Of a stretch of DNA of 29,921 nucleotides, positions 10,580-24,300 are shown piece after piece. Position 1 is the first letter of the stretch; every line of letters starts with the position of its first letter. The position numbers and the translations under genes were made by a program. Location of the stretch: the NCBI GenBank assembly GCA_964200185.2, contig CAXNAD020000096.1, positions 1-29,921 on the forward strand, given 5' to 3'. This stretch comes from Choristocarpus tenellus KU-1152 (lineage: Eukaryota; Phaeophyceae). The notes beneath the pieces were generated by a model. The model searched no databases and was not told the DNA's origin. It worked only from the letters and a program-made list of their open reading frames with translations.

Positions 10580-10773
10580 TGTAGACCCGGATCGAGACTT
10601 TCATGCATATGCCATTAGCGTTGGCATTGATTTTGTTTGCTTGAGCTTGTCCAATCTGAAACCACTTAGGCTCACTCTCAATGAACCATCAAGCTACACA
10701 AGCATATACTGCAAGTCTGTTGAGTAGAGAGTCCCTGCAGCGGTAGACTGCTTGTGGTTACGGTGTCTACGCA
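10580..10773 (+). repeat. 3' LTR (approximate ends)
   Basis: Direct-repeat partner of 7078-7267, beginning TG and ending near CGCA. It contains a CTCAATGAACC-like and CAAGCTACACAAGCATATACTG block matching the left copy. Confidence 0.65.
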
Positions 10774-13700
10774 TTATTGTTGCAATAAACTTCTTTAGCC
10801 ATGATGAAGTCTTGAGTATCCTGTTTTGTAGCCAACCCTCGAAGACTTCTGCAGTGTATCTTATTGGAGTAGTATCACCTGATTTATCTCACTTCTTCTC
10901 ACTTCTATTTCCATAATAGTAGCAATTGCAGGCTGAGGGCTGATGTGCTATGAATAGAGGTCTGCGTTGCCACTGAATGATGTAGCACAAAATATGTATT
11001 TAGGTGTTGATATCTTGCTTGCAGTATATGTCAATGGGGGTCTCCTCTGCTGCCCCGTCAGGAAGAATGAAAGAAAAAAGCAGTGTTCATTCTCTGGTGG
11101 GTATTTCCTCCATCTTCATGTGATCCTTGAAAACTCGAATTAATTTGTAACCACAATGTTAGCAGCTGAGCTCTCAAAAGTCACCAGTCTCTGGTTTCTA
11201 CAGATCGAGTTGCATATAGTTTGTCTCAATAATAAGATAGCATAGGGTCATGTGAACATTAACAGTCTTGGACTGCTATGATGAGCCACTATCAGTTAGA
11301 ATACAATGTACATGCAAGAGGGGGTGTCTCCTTTGGCAAATAGAGCCACTGTACAGTATTGGATTTTTTATGCTGAAAAATATTATTTTTCTGATAAGTG
11401 AAGACAAGTGTGAACCTTGGAGCAATTGAGTTGTGGTCTACAATGGTGCTAGTACTGGTGGTAAAAATGGACTGAGGTGGTAGTCCTGCAGACTGAGCAT
11501 AAGTGTAAACTCTCATCATGGAACTTCCAATTCCCTCCTACGCAGTGCAGAGCTGAGATATTTAGCATAGATTTCAAGTGGTCTAGATTAATCTATTCAT
11601 GTCACGTAAGTAGACCAGAATAGAAGATAGATAAGTTGGTTGGTTGAGAAAAAAGTTCCACAACAATTTTTTCTCTGTATCTTCAACAGCTCAAAGCATA
11701 TCAGCAAGTGACTAACTCATTATGGTGAACAACTTGCATGGAATGGCCGGAAATAACCCTATGAGGTCCTGGTCGCTAGTGCATCTTATTTCTGAATTGT
11801 GCAGTATTGGCTGTATTGCACTTGATTGGTCTCAATAAACGCCAGTGGTAAGGATGGGGATATGATGGTCATATTTTGATAAGGCACATTGGCATCAGCA
11901 AATGTTCTGCTTCACAGGATCTCTGTTTACCACAATTACTGCTCCTTCTCAACCTTATTTTTTTATTATGTTATGGTAATGAGAATATTTATTTTTTGCT
12001 TTTATTGCTCACCATGCTCTTCTTCCTTTCTCCCTGCCCAAGACACAACACGGCAACATGTCCTACGCCTACACTAGAGAGTTAGCTGGTAGTTTATCCA
12101 AATCATACTTGTATACTGAGTAAATGGACGTTTCTAAAAACCACACAGCAAGAATCAGGGATTCACATAGGCATCATATACAACGGTTTTCTACCACATT
12201 CCACTGTAGCATGAGAAAATCCTCACTACAGCCACTGCTGGTATCATATAACCTTGTACTATTTAATTCACGTAGGCTTGAAATGTCAGGTTTGCCATCC
12301 TGAACCAATAAAGACCATACCACAGGTTCTCGACAGTGTGTTTGAAGAGGTACCTGCTGTTGCTGTCCAAGCAGCTGGTAGGGGATATGTTGATACTTGT
12401 ATCTTAGAGGGTATTCCCTGTGACACCACGGGTGCCTGGTTTGATAGTGTAGTTTGCCCCAATAATTGGCATAGCTGATGAATTGGAGAAAAAGTAATTG
12501 CAGGGATGTTCCAAGCATGAATCACGTGTCAATCCACATACCAAGCAGGGTAATACTGACATGGAGGGCCTAACAGTAGGGGAGAATTTGGCCATTGCAA
12601 CGGTCCCAAGACGCCAGAACCCAGTATGTGACCAGCTTTGAGTGATAGTTGGAGAAACCTGAAAGTCAGCATGGAAAAAATGATATTGGCAAGCAGAAAT
12701 CCTACAGTTGAAAAAAAATACTCAAGGAATGGACAAAATGAGGATTGGGCCATAGAAATAGGTGACTGCCCTAAAAGCTGAACTCTCAGAAAGTATTGGA
12801 ACCACGTCAGCCTACAGACTAAATCTTCCCAATTTTTCTCAATTGGATGAAAGGTCCTCAAGTTTGCCACGGTACCCTATGTGATATTCTGTATAAATGA
12901 TCTGTGGTAGTTGATATGATTGTCATACTGTTGTTTGACTCACAGTCTTAAACACCATACCATATTGTACCACGAAGAAGCTCCACTCTCATACAGATCT
13001 ATTGATTGATACTATTTGCACTCATTTACCCTATCATGCCTTGGTGGTATTTCCCCTCAAACCGTATCATACAGCATCAACTCTCCTCAAGCCGTCACTG
13101 ACCATTGAAAGCTTGCTATATGGACCTTTATACCACACCTTGAACAAGAGACAGTGAGGAAGTATGTTGATACCATTGTCTATGGTATAGTGTCTGCACC
13201 CACTCCTGCATTGTAGAAAGCTGTACCAAGTTGGATAGGGAAGAAAAAAACTAGTTCTTAAAATGGTGCTGATCTATACCTAACTAGTTCTTCAACATAG
13301 AAGAATGAGACAAGTCTGTGTTCATATACAGTTTTTTTTTCTGCCTTATTTAAAGAGACACAAGCACATGGAGAGGTACACCAAAGAGGGTGAAGGTCTC
13401 AAGGCTATACGGATGTCAGATGATGGCTCCGAGTTCAAGATGTGGAGTGTCGGTAAGGAAACCAACTTGACAAGCTCCACAGTGTGACATAGCTTACCCT
13501 ACACCCCAAGGCGCAACAATATGTTGGAGAAAAAAGCGTGAGCAATGTCACAACATGCATAGTTCCTCCAATGATCGAGGAAACTCATAGTGGAAATACA
13601 TGTATGCATGACTTGTACTTGCAGCAAGTTCTCAGCTCCTGATTTGCACATATCTGGTTAACACGATGCTGCAGAAACAAAGGATGCCCCTCAATTAAAG

Positions 13701-15358
13701 TATCTCATACTGCAACCACAGCATGGTACATATTTTTCGTCACAATCGACCTCTGCATTTCTTTTATTTTTCTTATTTTCTTCACAGTAGCCTGGGGCTG
13801 TCTCAACCCATGGTCAGGGACTACACGTAACACTAATTCTCATACTTCCATTCCTACTATAACTGTTGAACTACATCTCTTAACAATACCTTAATAATAC
13901 CTCCATTCATACCTTGCTTCTCAAATGTTGGGTTCAGCCATTCCATCATTCGTTGCTCCACCTCCTCTCTCAAATCTTGTGTGTACCCACCTTAGTGTCA
14001 CTGTACAATGAAACCGTATCACTTCGTTTGGGTTTCTCGCGTTTTTATGTTCAAGCAACCGGGGGGATAGATAGTACAAGTGTACAATCTGAAATGCTGG
14101 CCAGGTGGGCTTTGAATCATCAATGCCAAATTTCCTGAAAGGAACTTCAGCATTGAACAGGCTTTGACCTATAATATATATAATGCAGGGAATACAACAC
14201 GACCAATACACACCTTCATGGTTAAGAATATAATTTCGTACGGTCATGTGACAAATACCACATGCCTGGATACATACAGTAATAATAGTAGCATCATTGG
14301 TAGTGTTGAGTACAAGATCGGAAATTGACTGTTAAAGTGCACTCTCTAACCAACCTATTTGAAGAACTGCTTTTTCCTTTTTTTGGAAGACTTCCAGTGT
14401 TAGCACTTGATATATATTTCTGGTGGTAGAGCACAAGACAACACAGTGTATAGTGACATTTATATGCACTTGTTGGTTCTGTGATATATATGTAGTTCAA
14501 AGTATAGAATAGTATTTACAAGAAAATGAATTATCCTCTAACAGGTCTAGCCACCATTTAGAGTTAGAGTGGGCACTTAAGATCACCAGTACATCTAATG
14601 AGGTACACAATACAGGGCTGAGTTATGCAGGTCATTCAATACACTCCTAAGATTACAACACACAATAGTGATGGCTGCAACATCTATTTTCGATCCAGAG
14701 TCCCATCTACCGTTGAGAAAGGTCTTTCAGCACCTACAACTACAGATATTTTGCTGGTCCCTTTGCAAGTTACTTCCAAATAGCATCACGATTGTATCTT
14801 GCTTGTCTTATCTCCCCATCACAGTAGTGTAGTGGAGATTTGCTATGATTGCACATTATTCCGAAAACATGGATGTGGCATTGACCTTGCACCCTCTCTT
14901 CTAGAGTGTAGAAACTACAGTTCGTAGAGTGATGTAGTGGGCTGCTCTCAACCACCTTATTAAGTTGTACAAAGTCAAATGAAATTGTGGCCATTTTCTA
15001 TGAGTGAAAGTGGAAAGTGACCCTTGTTGCTGTGTGTTACTGTGATTGAATAATCTAAGAATCCTTGCCACGATTAAGGTTCACATTACTCCCAACTTGA
15101 ACCTGTTATTTCCACCAACACATCTCCCATGTTTGATTAATTTGCATGTATTTCGAAGTAGTTATCATCAAGATATCCTCAAATGTTTTGATGTTTGATC
15201 AACAGAACTTATTGCCCTCAACATGATCGAGAATATGCCATCCTGAGTCAAGACACTTATGTACGAAATATTGACGTGGGTTTTCTTTTGAAAATCCCCT
15301 TGTAAAAAAAGTGGGTACAATGCTGGAGAAGGTTCATGAACCCAGGCCTCTATGGGCT
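10774..15358. other. 4.6-kb stretch without a supported gene; contains the DDB1 3' flank
   Basis: Scattered open stretches reach 113 codons (for example 12174-12518 and 12529-12870 minus, 12254-12478 plus) but none has recognisable motifs or consistent splice context. A short plus-strand stretch at 13370-13487 (GEGLKAIRMSDDGSEFKMWS) looks mildly protein-like and could be decayed TE sequence. The right end must include the DDB1 3' UTR on the minus strand. Confidence 0.4.
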
Positions 15359-18300
15359 TCAGTGCTTCCTTGCCATCTCCTCCACCCGACGGCATATGCT
15401 GTCCAACGTCAACTCCTCAGCTGCAACCCCCCCTCCGCCCTCTGCATCTGCCTCCCCTAGCCGTGTATCTTCTGCCATGAGTTTCAGCACTTGCTCCTGT
15501 TTGTCACTACTAAGGTCAAGGAATGACTCCACCAAATCCCCGTCCAAAAAATTGGACGCCTCTGCTGTTCGGCGAGCATTTGTGAAGGAGCGCCACTCTT
15601 CATGCCTGAACCCCCCCACCCCTCGTACCACACGGGTCATGGCACCTTGCAGGCGGCTTAGGAGACTGTAGTTATCCTCAGTTAATGTCAACACAGCACC
15701 AACCATTCCATTTACTGTTCCAAAGAGCAGAGGTTGACCGCATACTAAGGTCTTCTCCACAGAGGTAGACAAGCCTGCATCCGTGGCCTGAGAAAGTTTG
15801 TCGGCATGGCAGCATGATATATGAGAGAAAAATTGAAAAAAAACCCCCTACAAACTCCACAGGAGAGACACTCTACAGAGATAGCACATCAACAACATGA
15901 TCCCTCAATTTTCCTATGTACACATTCTACCATGTTGATGTTGCCACCACTCTTGCGTCTATAGCAACCAGCAGACACACACATTACCATTTGCGCATCA
16001 AACCAACATAGTGCATGTGTACAGGGGAATAGATAAGTACATCATATGATGCATGAATATACTTACCTCTACATTGAACAGTTGAATATTCACCATGTAT
16101 ACAAGAAGCGATAGGATGAGGTAGAAATGGGCAAAAAGTACAAAGAATGCATGGCAACAATAGTTGACCTGCATGGTAAGGGAACCCTGGCAGAACTTGT
16201 TCACAAACTCTCCAAGGTGAAACTCCCCCTGCAGTTCTAGGCGGGCCCGCTCCTCTTCAGTTGTGGCATCTATGCAGCACATAACAGACAATTTCATGGA
16301 AAAGTGATCATAACTAAAGGCGTTCAAAGCAAATTTATACAACATTGAAAAAGAGTTGACCTCAACACGCATTGAGACACATACTGGGTACACCACAAAG
16401 GTATGTGAGAAGTTGGGTTTCAACTTGTGTCAGGTTGAATGCTATAACTCTGCATAATCACATTTTCAATTTCAAACAAGATTGGGTTTGAAATCTTCAT
16501 CTTGTCTTATCAATACTTGCAGCATACTTTGTGCACATGTAAAACTCAAGACGCCTGGAAACTGTTGAAATGTGTAACTGGAAATTGTGGAAGGTAAACC
16601 AACCATCATGTTTTTAAGCCTACACAACAGTAGAGTGTAAGTCAAAACTGATACATGTGGTTGTGGTGCTCAATTCAATCAATATAGAGGTAGTTCACTA
16701 GACGGGAGGCATCTGCCTTATGGGAAAAAACACACCCAACAGTGAATTACCTCAGTGACATAATTGGTGACAGTTATGCAGTGATGAACACAATGTATTG
16801 CATATACAGTCGCCAATACAGTCAAACCACAGCAGCACTACAACACCATGTTCAAAACAGAGATATGAGTACATCCCCTTCTCAGAGAGTGGCATACCTC
16901 AACATTGTCCATCATCAAAACCACCCACATCTACTATCCTTCGAGATTTTTAAATACACTTCTCCCCTGTAGAGTGACTCAAACATCTGTCAGTGCAGAA
17001 AAAGAGTGTGTCCTTACCAACCAGTCCATGAGATACAAGGTGGATCAATATGCAAAATAGTCCCAACCAAAAACTCTTCTCCTTATACGTGTGCTTGAGA
17101 CCTTCACTACCCAGTACTCCTGATAATAATAATAATAACTTGCCTGCATTTCTTCGCACGGTGAATATATTGCAGTCATTCTCCGCTCCAATGTAGACAT
17201 CATCATCTATCATTTCCACTGCCGTCATCCAGTTGGCATGGTAATCCCGTGCAATTTCCTGTACATACACAATTTGGGTAGTACCTTGGCAATATCAGTG
17301 AATTGACAATCTTGTATTCTTCACTAGTGTAAGGGAGGGAAATTGTATTAGATTGCAAAAACCAGAAAACACTGTGTACATGGTACAAGTACCAAGGACT
17401 ACAAGAAACAGCAAGTTTGATGTAATCAATGAAAGGTGAAGGTGTTTTCACCAATACAGTGGCAGCAGTCAGTATCGCTTCACTTCTCTCACCTCAATGC
17501 ACCCATCAAGAGACTTGTACACAAGGAGGCTGATTGACCGCATCAGGTCCCCCACAATGATGAAATCTCCTCGACTCTGAAAAGGGAGCAACAAGGAGAT
17601 CGTGTTGAACAGGATTTTGCTCTTTGAGTGTCTGCATTGGACAAAGTTGACATCTACGGTGGTAATATTAGCGAACAGTACTATTATAATATTATATTAC
17701 ACAATATTGAAAGACAGGTCAAGGCAATACCTTCACATCATTAAACCAACTTGCAAACTGCAAAGAAGGCATACCCGCATGTAAAGAGCCAAAATGTGAC
17801 CATGATATCCACACTCTGTCTGAAGCTCCTGGATGCCATCATCCTTTTCCACCCACTTGAACAGTTGCACCTGACAAACAAAAAAAAATCCCAGAGTATC
17901 CACAATTGGCACCAATAAAATGTATTACTTCAAATAGCTTATGGATGTTTCTATGCAGGGAGGCGTTACAGCAATTATTCCAAATCTTCACAGTCTGATC
18001 AAAAGCCTCGGATGCACAACTGAACTTGATCGATAATTAATTGAGTTTAAGGCAAGTACAGAGTTCTTCTAAGGGCACATTGTGATAGACTAGATAAACT
18101 AGATAAGTTAGATAAATGACAAAGACTAATTTCATGCCAAACATTTGCATACCTTGCTGTTGATGCCAGCAAGCAACTTTCCATTGAATTCATTGAGAGA
18201 ATAGACAGCACCCCGTGTCTCTTCCTCAGCGACCAGTAGAACTTTCCTTTCTGCACCCTCCCCTTCCACACTGAAGACCAAAAGGCGACCAACAGCTGGT

Positions 18301-21300
18301 TCAAAGTCCTGGCTAACAGATGTTTCTGGTTAAATGTTGTCAAACCTGTGGATATCTTCAAGTTATAGTGAGCAAAACCCATACTAGCTTCAAGCTATTT
18401 CCCTCAGTTGTAATTAGGGTTAATGAATGAAAATTATGTCAATCATTTCCCTCACAGATCAGCCTTCACCCATTCCTATGCTTGCAATCATGTTTTCCAT
18501 GTCAAATCAACCACCTTCTTGTGTAGGCTCTCAATCCATGCTCATCTCAAGCCACAAACACATACAATCCACAGACAGGACAGGAGCAGCAATAGTCAAA
18601 CAGGCACCTCACCTCCTCACGTACATAAGCCGTGCCCACAACAACATAATCCTTGGGATCATTTGCAAACTTGCAGGATACCAGGGAGCAACCCATCTGG
18701 TGATCAAGCAACAAGAGGTAGCTGGTCATGATTAATTACAATAATGACTCAGGGCTATTGTAGTGTGACAGCATCAGGAGGCAAGACGTGCCAAACTACC
18801 AACTCATGAATGCTTGTAAATTATGAAAATGAAATCATATTGTTTGACTTACTCTCACTCTACAGTACTATACTACAATATAAGTAATGTTATTACTATT
18901 ACTAAAAGTAACTAAGATATGTCTGTCTGTCCAAAATGAGTAGCCACAACTCTCTCAACACCGCTACCCACCTCAAATGGATCCAGCGCATGTCGATAGA
19001 CGTCATCAAAGTGTGTGTCATCCAAGAACAGTACAAAGTTATGCTCCTCTTCCTCCTCACTGGTGTTGACAGTGTTGACAGTAGTGTTGATGGTAACAGG
19101 TGCAGTGCAGGCAACACAGCATCACACACAACAATGAGTACTCACAATAAATGTTCCCAATAACTCTCAAAAGTTTTTGGAATTGGAAAATGAAACAAGG
19201 AGCATGTTGACTGGTCAACATGATAATTCCAAATCCGGTGTTGGATTTGATTCCGAGGAATTGAGCTACTTAGGGTCACAATTATCCATAAAATTGACCC
19301 AAGACATCCTATGCTATGTTGGTTGGTGTTAACAATATTGCTTACCTCCAAGAATAAAACCATACGTGCTCAATAATATTATACCGCATGGATAACAGCT
19401 ACAAGGATACACAAATCACATCCACATTCAAGGTCCAGAGTATCAAATGATCTGCCTAGAGGGAACTACAGAGCAACCCACAGCAATCCAGAGGTGCTGT
19501 TCAAAGAACAAAAGCTCCAGACTTCATTCTATCAAGAACACAAAAATTCACATGAAATAGAGTAAGTGGTGTCTCATAATAAATATCACAAATGACCTTC
19601 CAGTGACCTGAACACTAATAGTCACCACCCTTCTACACCAAAACTGGGAAACATTTTTTTTTTAAGAAGGCATTTGTATCTTGACAACCTCCATCAGAAT
19701 CTAGGCTTGACAACACTGTTTTCAGAACAACAATTGGGCAGATAAAATCTAACAATGGTCCACAGCTTAGTTCAAAACAAATTTGGAAAAGAAAGCCCCC
19801 CACCAAAAATATTGTTCTATTATCTGGTTGAGATATTAGAGTTGAAGAGCTCTTTAACCATTGTATGGTCGATGTGTACAACATTGCTATCATAATCAAT
19901 CTTTCAGAACAATTCAATATGTGGCAGGTGATCTGTTAAAAAAAATGTTCAAATGTTGTGTTGATTGTGCCTTGAGGCCAACTCTTCAGTGTCGCTTGTC
20001 AGGACATTTTTGTTTTTTTCACAATTTGAAGAGGTACAAAATGTGTCAGACTCTTCCTCTCTAACTCAGGGTCAGTTGTATCAATCATAAATGTAATCAC
20101 CTGTTTTCTACAATGTGATACCGTGTTGTGATTATGCCAAATACTCTCCCCTTCTCATGGTGGGTGATGCGTCTTGGACCTTCCCCAAGCTTGATTTTCT
20201 GTAAATAGCAAAGAAGAGAGAGAATTGCAGCACTTGGGCACTCACACATTATGTAAATGGCACTGTGGTAGTAATACACAAGGCCAGACTGGTAATAGAC
20301 TAAGTGTGTTCTGTTAAATTACCTGCATGTGCAGCTTTTGGATGTCGTCGATGGTACCTATTGTCAAGCTGTTCTCACTCGCCAACGCCAGGCAATCTGG
20401 TAGTTGAACAGAGTCAAATGAGCACACAGAGTTTACCTGAAAAAAGAGAAAAAAAAAGGTCAAGGAATATGCCTCTAGGGAGCTCAAAATGAGCAAAATC
20501 AGTTCAAAACATATATTATGTTTTTTATTACAGTCAGTATGATGATAGAAAAGTAGAAAACAAACTACTTCGACATTCTCCACATGGGCAAGATACATCA
20601 TGCATGGTGCGTAAGGCATCACCCACCTCAGTCATATTGACATTAGCAAACAGTAGCTTCCCCCCACTAGCGTAGATAACGGTGGGTCGGTCACTGGAGA
20701 CAAAGATACACACAGCCCCATTGTTCTGAAAACATGCAAGTCCGATGGGCTGACTCCCCAGGGCAGTTTTCTTGGCTTGACCTAATACAGGCTTGTCGAC
20801 TGAGGTAAGGTCCAGTGTAGTGGAGATGACATGACCATCACCCAGTCCAACAAACAGATAGTGCAAGCCAGTGAAGGTGGCAATCATAACTGATCGTGCC
20901 TGTGTCAAAAAGGAAGATTTTTTCTTTTTGTTAAAATGAACAAGTTATTGGATCTTGCATTCCGCCCAAAATGGGAAAAAGTATGCATCGAGTAAAATCC
21001 AACTGTTTTTTTTTTGCGAAATAACCAATGCACAAAAGGCAAAATAATCTTCATGACAAAATTGTAACCTCAAGTAGTTTGCAGCACCCAAAACACTTGA
21101 AACATCTGCTGGCATGATTAGCTTGGTGTATTTAAAGGTGACTAGCATAGGAGAGCATGTATTTTGAAAAACCTGTTAGTAATACATATCGCTGTCATTC
21201 AAGAGAGGCTTAAGAGTGATTCAAGCATTGTGCCTCTAAAATATGGTGAAAGTGTGTAGGCCATAGCCCCCTGAAAAAATAAGCATTATAACTTACATCA

Positions 21301-24300
21301 CATCTTAAAACAAAAAAACAAAAACAAATGGAGAATTCACGTGTATTCCATCCCAAGATCTCACTTGCATTTTCTATGGACATCAAACACTTGAGATATG
21401 AGATATTCCCAACACCTCTCTTGGAATTGAATACACAGGATGTATTTGTACATCTTGTTCAGACAGTCACAATCCTATCCCTTAACATTTGGCAGGTGAT
21501 AGGTACACAAAACTAAAGGGACCATTGAAAGACAGGCACGCCAGATGCAAGCGTTGCAATGCTGTTATACCGTAATACTAGTGTATAACTACTGTATAAC
21601 ATGAATACTACTGTATAACATGTCTTGATATAGTCAGAAGAAATGCGATCATCATACCTGGGTGTCACCAACAAGGGATTGCTGGGCAACCTCCTGGAGG
21701 GAGGGCAGGGCCAGTAGACGGACCTATAGGATATGTAAATGGCATGGTAGAATACAATGTATAGTAAGGAGACAAGATGGGAGGGTTAGGGTACCAATTG
21801 TGAGAAACAAAATTGCTTGGAACATAGGAAGGGCACAAAATATTAATTCAGGGTCACAAGGTAATAACACTTGGTTCATCACGGAATCAAAGCAACTGCG
21901 ACACATTTACTACACATTTACTACACATTTACTACACATTTACCCAGACTTGAACAATCAAATCACATCATACTTCAGCACACACCGTCATATCTGTCCA
22001 CATCCCAACAGCCACAAGCGCATCAAGCTCAGCAGATTTGGAAGAGTTGTTGACTTCCACCCCATCCACTGGCATTGCATTCTCTAAGTCCAGCTCATGA
22101 GTAGAGTGGTTGTTTGAAGGGTTGAGGCTAAGACACGCAATCTCATTTTCCAGCTTTGCATGTGCTTCCTCCACCAGCTGAACAGTGGCCAAGGATGGAA
22201 GGGAAGCACATTAGTGATAATTAACATTAGTGATAATTAATCCCTTGCGTATCACAGTGTGAAACAATGTATTAGAATATTGCAAAGCAAAACAGTTCTT
22301 AATTACCCAAGCAACTACTTTGGCGGAAGCAGAGTGCATTTTGTGCTTGTATACGTACCTTCTAGACTAACAATCCAAGTGCACCCCAAAAATCATCAAT
22401 ATCCCTGTCTGGGCACAGTATGGTATGGTATGGTATGGTGGTGGTCCTTAAGCAAAAAATGCAATACATTACTCAAGAATAGAAGTTGGACAAGTTTCAC
22501 CCAATAGAGCATCAAAACCAAAGACTTGATATATTTTGAGCATCTAACAGACATCTTCACCTCAAGCATATGCACACCTATGTTTTTTTAATACCTTTGT
22601 TTCTGACAATAGCTACAGTTACAACTAGCTCCAAGTATCAAATGTTGCTTCTGACAAATGTTACAGCTGTCTTTACCCCCAAGTACTAGAGATAATAGAG
22701 GGCTCATTACTCTACAAAAAATGATCATCCACAACACAGCACATCTGCAAACAAGGTGCAATTCTTTTTCATCTTCTGCACATGATGCACACAGAACACT
22801 ACAAAAAAACACAGCATACCTTCTTCAAAGAGGCATCCACCCCAAGATGGACCAGGTTGCCTCCTCCGCACGCAAGAACCACCCGTGATAGATTCCCAGT
22901 AGCAACAGTGATATTCAGACCCGAAGGAGGATTCCACCGGTGGACTTCTTGTAGAGTTTTGTAAGAGATCAACGCCACTCCTTTCTCTGTCACTTGCACA
23001 CACATGTCCCCAACTACACCACCACAGAAGATAGTACACCCTGGCAGAAAACCTTGTATTTCCACCTCAGCCAGCTGGTGGTCACCATCTTCATCGTCCT
23101 CAATGGCCAGAATACGGGTCTCACTGATGAAAGCCTGGACCAGGTACTTGTCATGACAAGAGCTAGAGGAATCTTGTAATGACCACATTCCCTTGATACC
23201 AGCCAACTCTGTTGACGCCTGCTCATTGATTCCAATTCCATTTCGAATTACGTGCAAGGACCCATCCTTGTTGCATCCACTGCAAGTAACTGCCTGTCCC
23301 TGCCCCTGGCGGTCCAGATCTACAACACACATGTCCATTATGGGACCAAGGTTGTCATATGTGTCCAGGATATCAATGTAGTTCCCATCTGAATTTTTCT
23401 CTGGGCTCAATTTGATTAGCTGACTATCCCCAAATGAACTACCTATGAACACGACCCCATTGTCAAGATATGAAATGGTCGATGCACAGCTGGTCTCTCC
23501 CAGCGCCTCAACATGGGCTGTCTCAACTGTTGCCCCTGTTGAATCTGCTGTAAGTATAACAACATGCAAACCTCCAAAATGATCACCAATCAACAGTCTT
23601 GAACCATCTGTGTCCACCCATCCATAGGCACACATCTTGGTGTTCTGAATGGGAATGGTCTTGAAGCTTACACCACTATGATAGCAAATGGTCTGATGCC
23701 CTAGGATTAGAACTCCACCCATCGGCTCAGGGACAGGGATGAGTTCACTGGCATTGTGCTCCACATTGGGTTGACTCCATGGTCCTGGGTTGAACTCCTT
23801 ATCTCGTGCATTTACTGTGTACGTCTTGATGTGACGAGCCTCACGCTGGTCCTGGTATAGCACTGCAATAGTGGGTTTGGGGTAGCCAACAAGAAACTTG
23901 ATATCCAGCAGTTCGAGCTCTTCCAGGCGAACATTAAAAGCCTCCTTCAGTTGTCCCCTGGCATCCATTGGCATTACCTTGAATTGCCCTTCATACAAGT
24001 GCAGACCAATCATACGGTTTTGTGGATCCAAAACGCCTATTTTGTTGTTTTCTGTTGCTCGTCCAATTCTGTCCTTCACAGTTCCATTAGCCTTGGTGAT
24101 GATCTCCTGTGAGAAGATAGGAAGCGAAAAAAAAGCAAAAAATGAAATAGTAATGAAAAATGTGGATCGATCCACTCACAGAAAATCGAAGAGAGCATTT
24201 CACCATCGACAATAACAGTTCTTAAATGCTATATGGAAACACGTTGGCGGGTGCATTATGCCAAGAACTTCTAGGATCGAACAACACAGTTCGGTTCAGA

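Larger units (their letters stand above)
7078..10773 (+). mobile_element. Degenerate Ty3/Gypsy-type LTR retrotransposon with chromodomain
   Basis: Two diverged direct repeats of about 190 bp flank an interior holding a gag-like relic with a CCHC zinc knuckle and, at the far end, an integrase C-terminus plus chromodomain. All are in the plus orientation and in the gag-to-integrase order expected for a chromovirus-like Ty3/Gypsy element. The interior is only about 3.3 kb, and no protease, reverse transcriptase, RNase H or integrase catalytic core could be recognised. Numerous stops and frameshifts show it is dead. I could not identify a clean target-site duplication or tRNA primer-binding site, so the outer ends are approximate. 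It lies between STPG1 and DDB1. Confidence 0.7.

Noticed and set aside
12174-12870. Cluster of overlapping 60-114-codon open frames on both strands
   Set aside because: No recognised motif, no consistent splice sites, and multiple frames equally open. Treated as non-coding or very decayed sequence.
19633-19917. 94-codon minus-strand frame in DDB1 intron 7 as an extra exon
   Set aside because: The exon 7 to exon 8 join (AAC AG + T) is exact and matches the family. Adding this segment would insert sequence with no homology to DDB1.
21901-21943. Tandem ACACATTTACT units as a CRISPR-like array
   Set aside because: The units are contiguous 11-bp repeats without spacers, inside a eukaryotic intron.
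22588-23039. Open frames in other frames and on the opposite strand across DDB1 exon 2
   Set aside because: They overlap an unquestionable DDB1 coding exon and are shadows of it.
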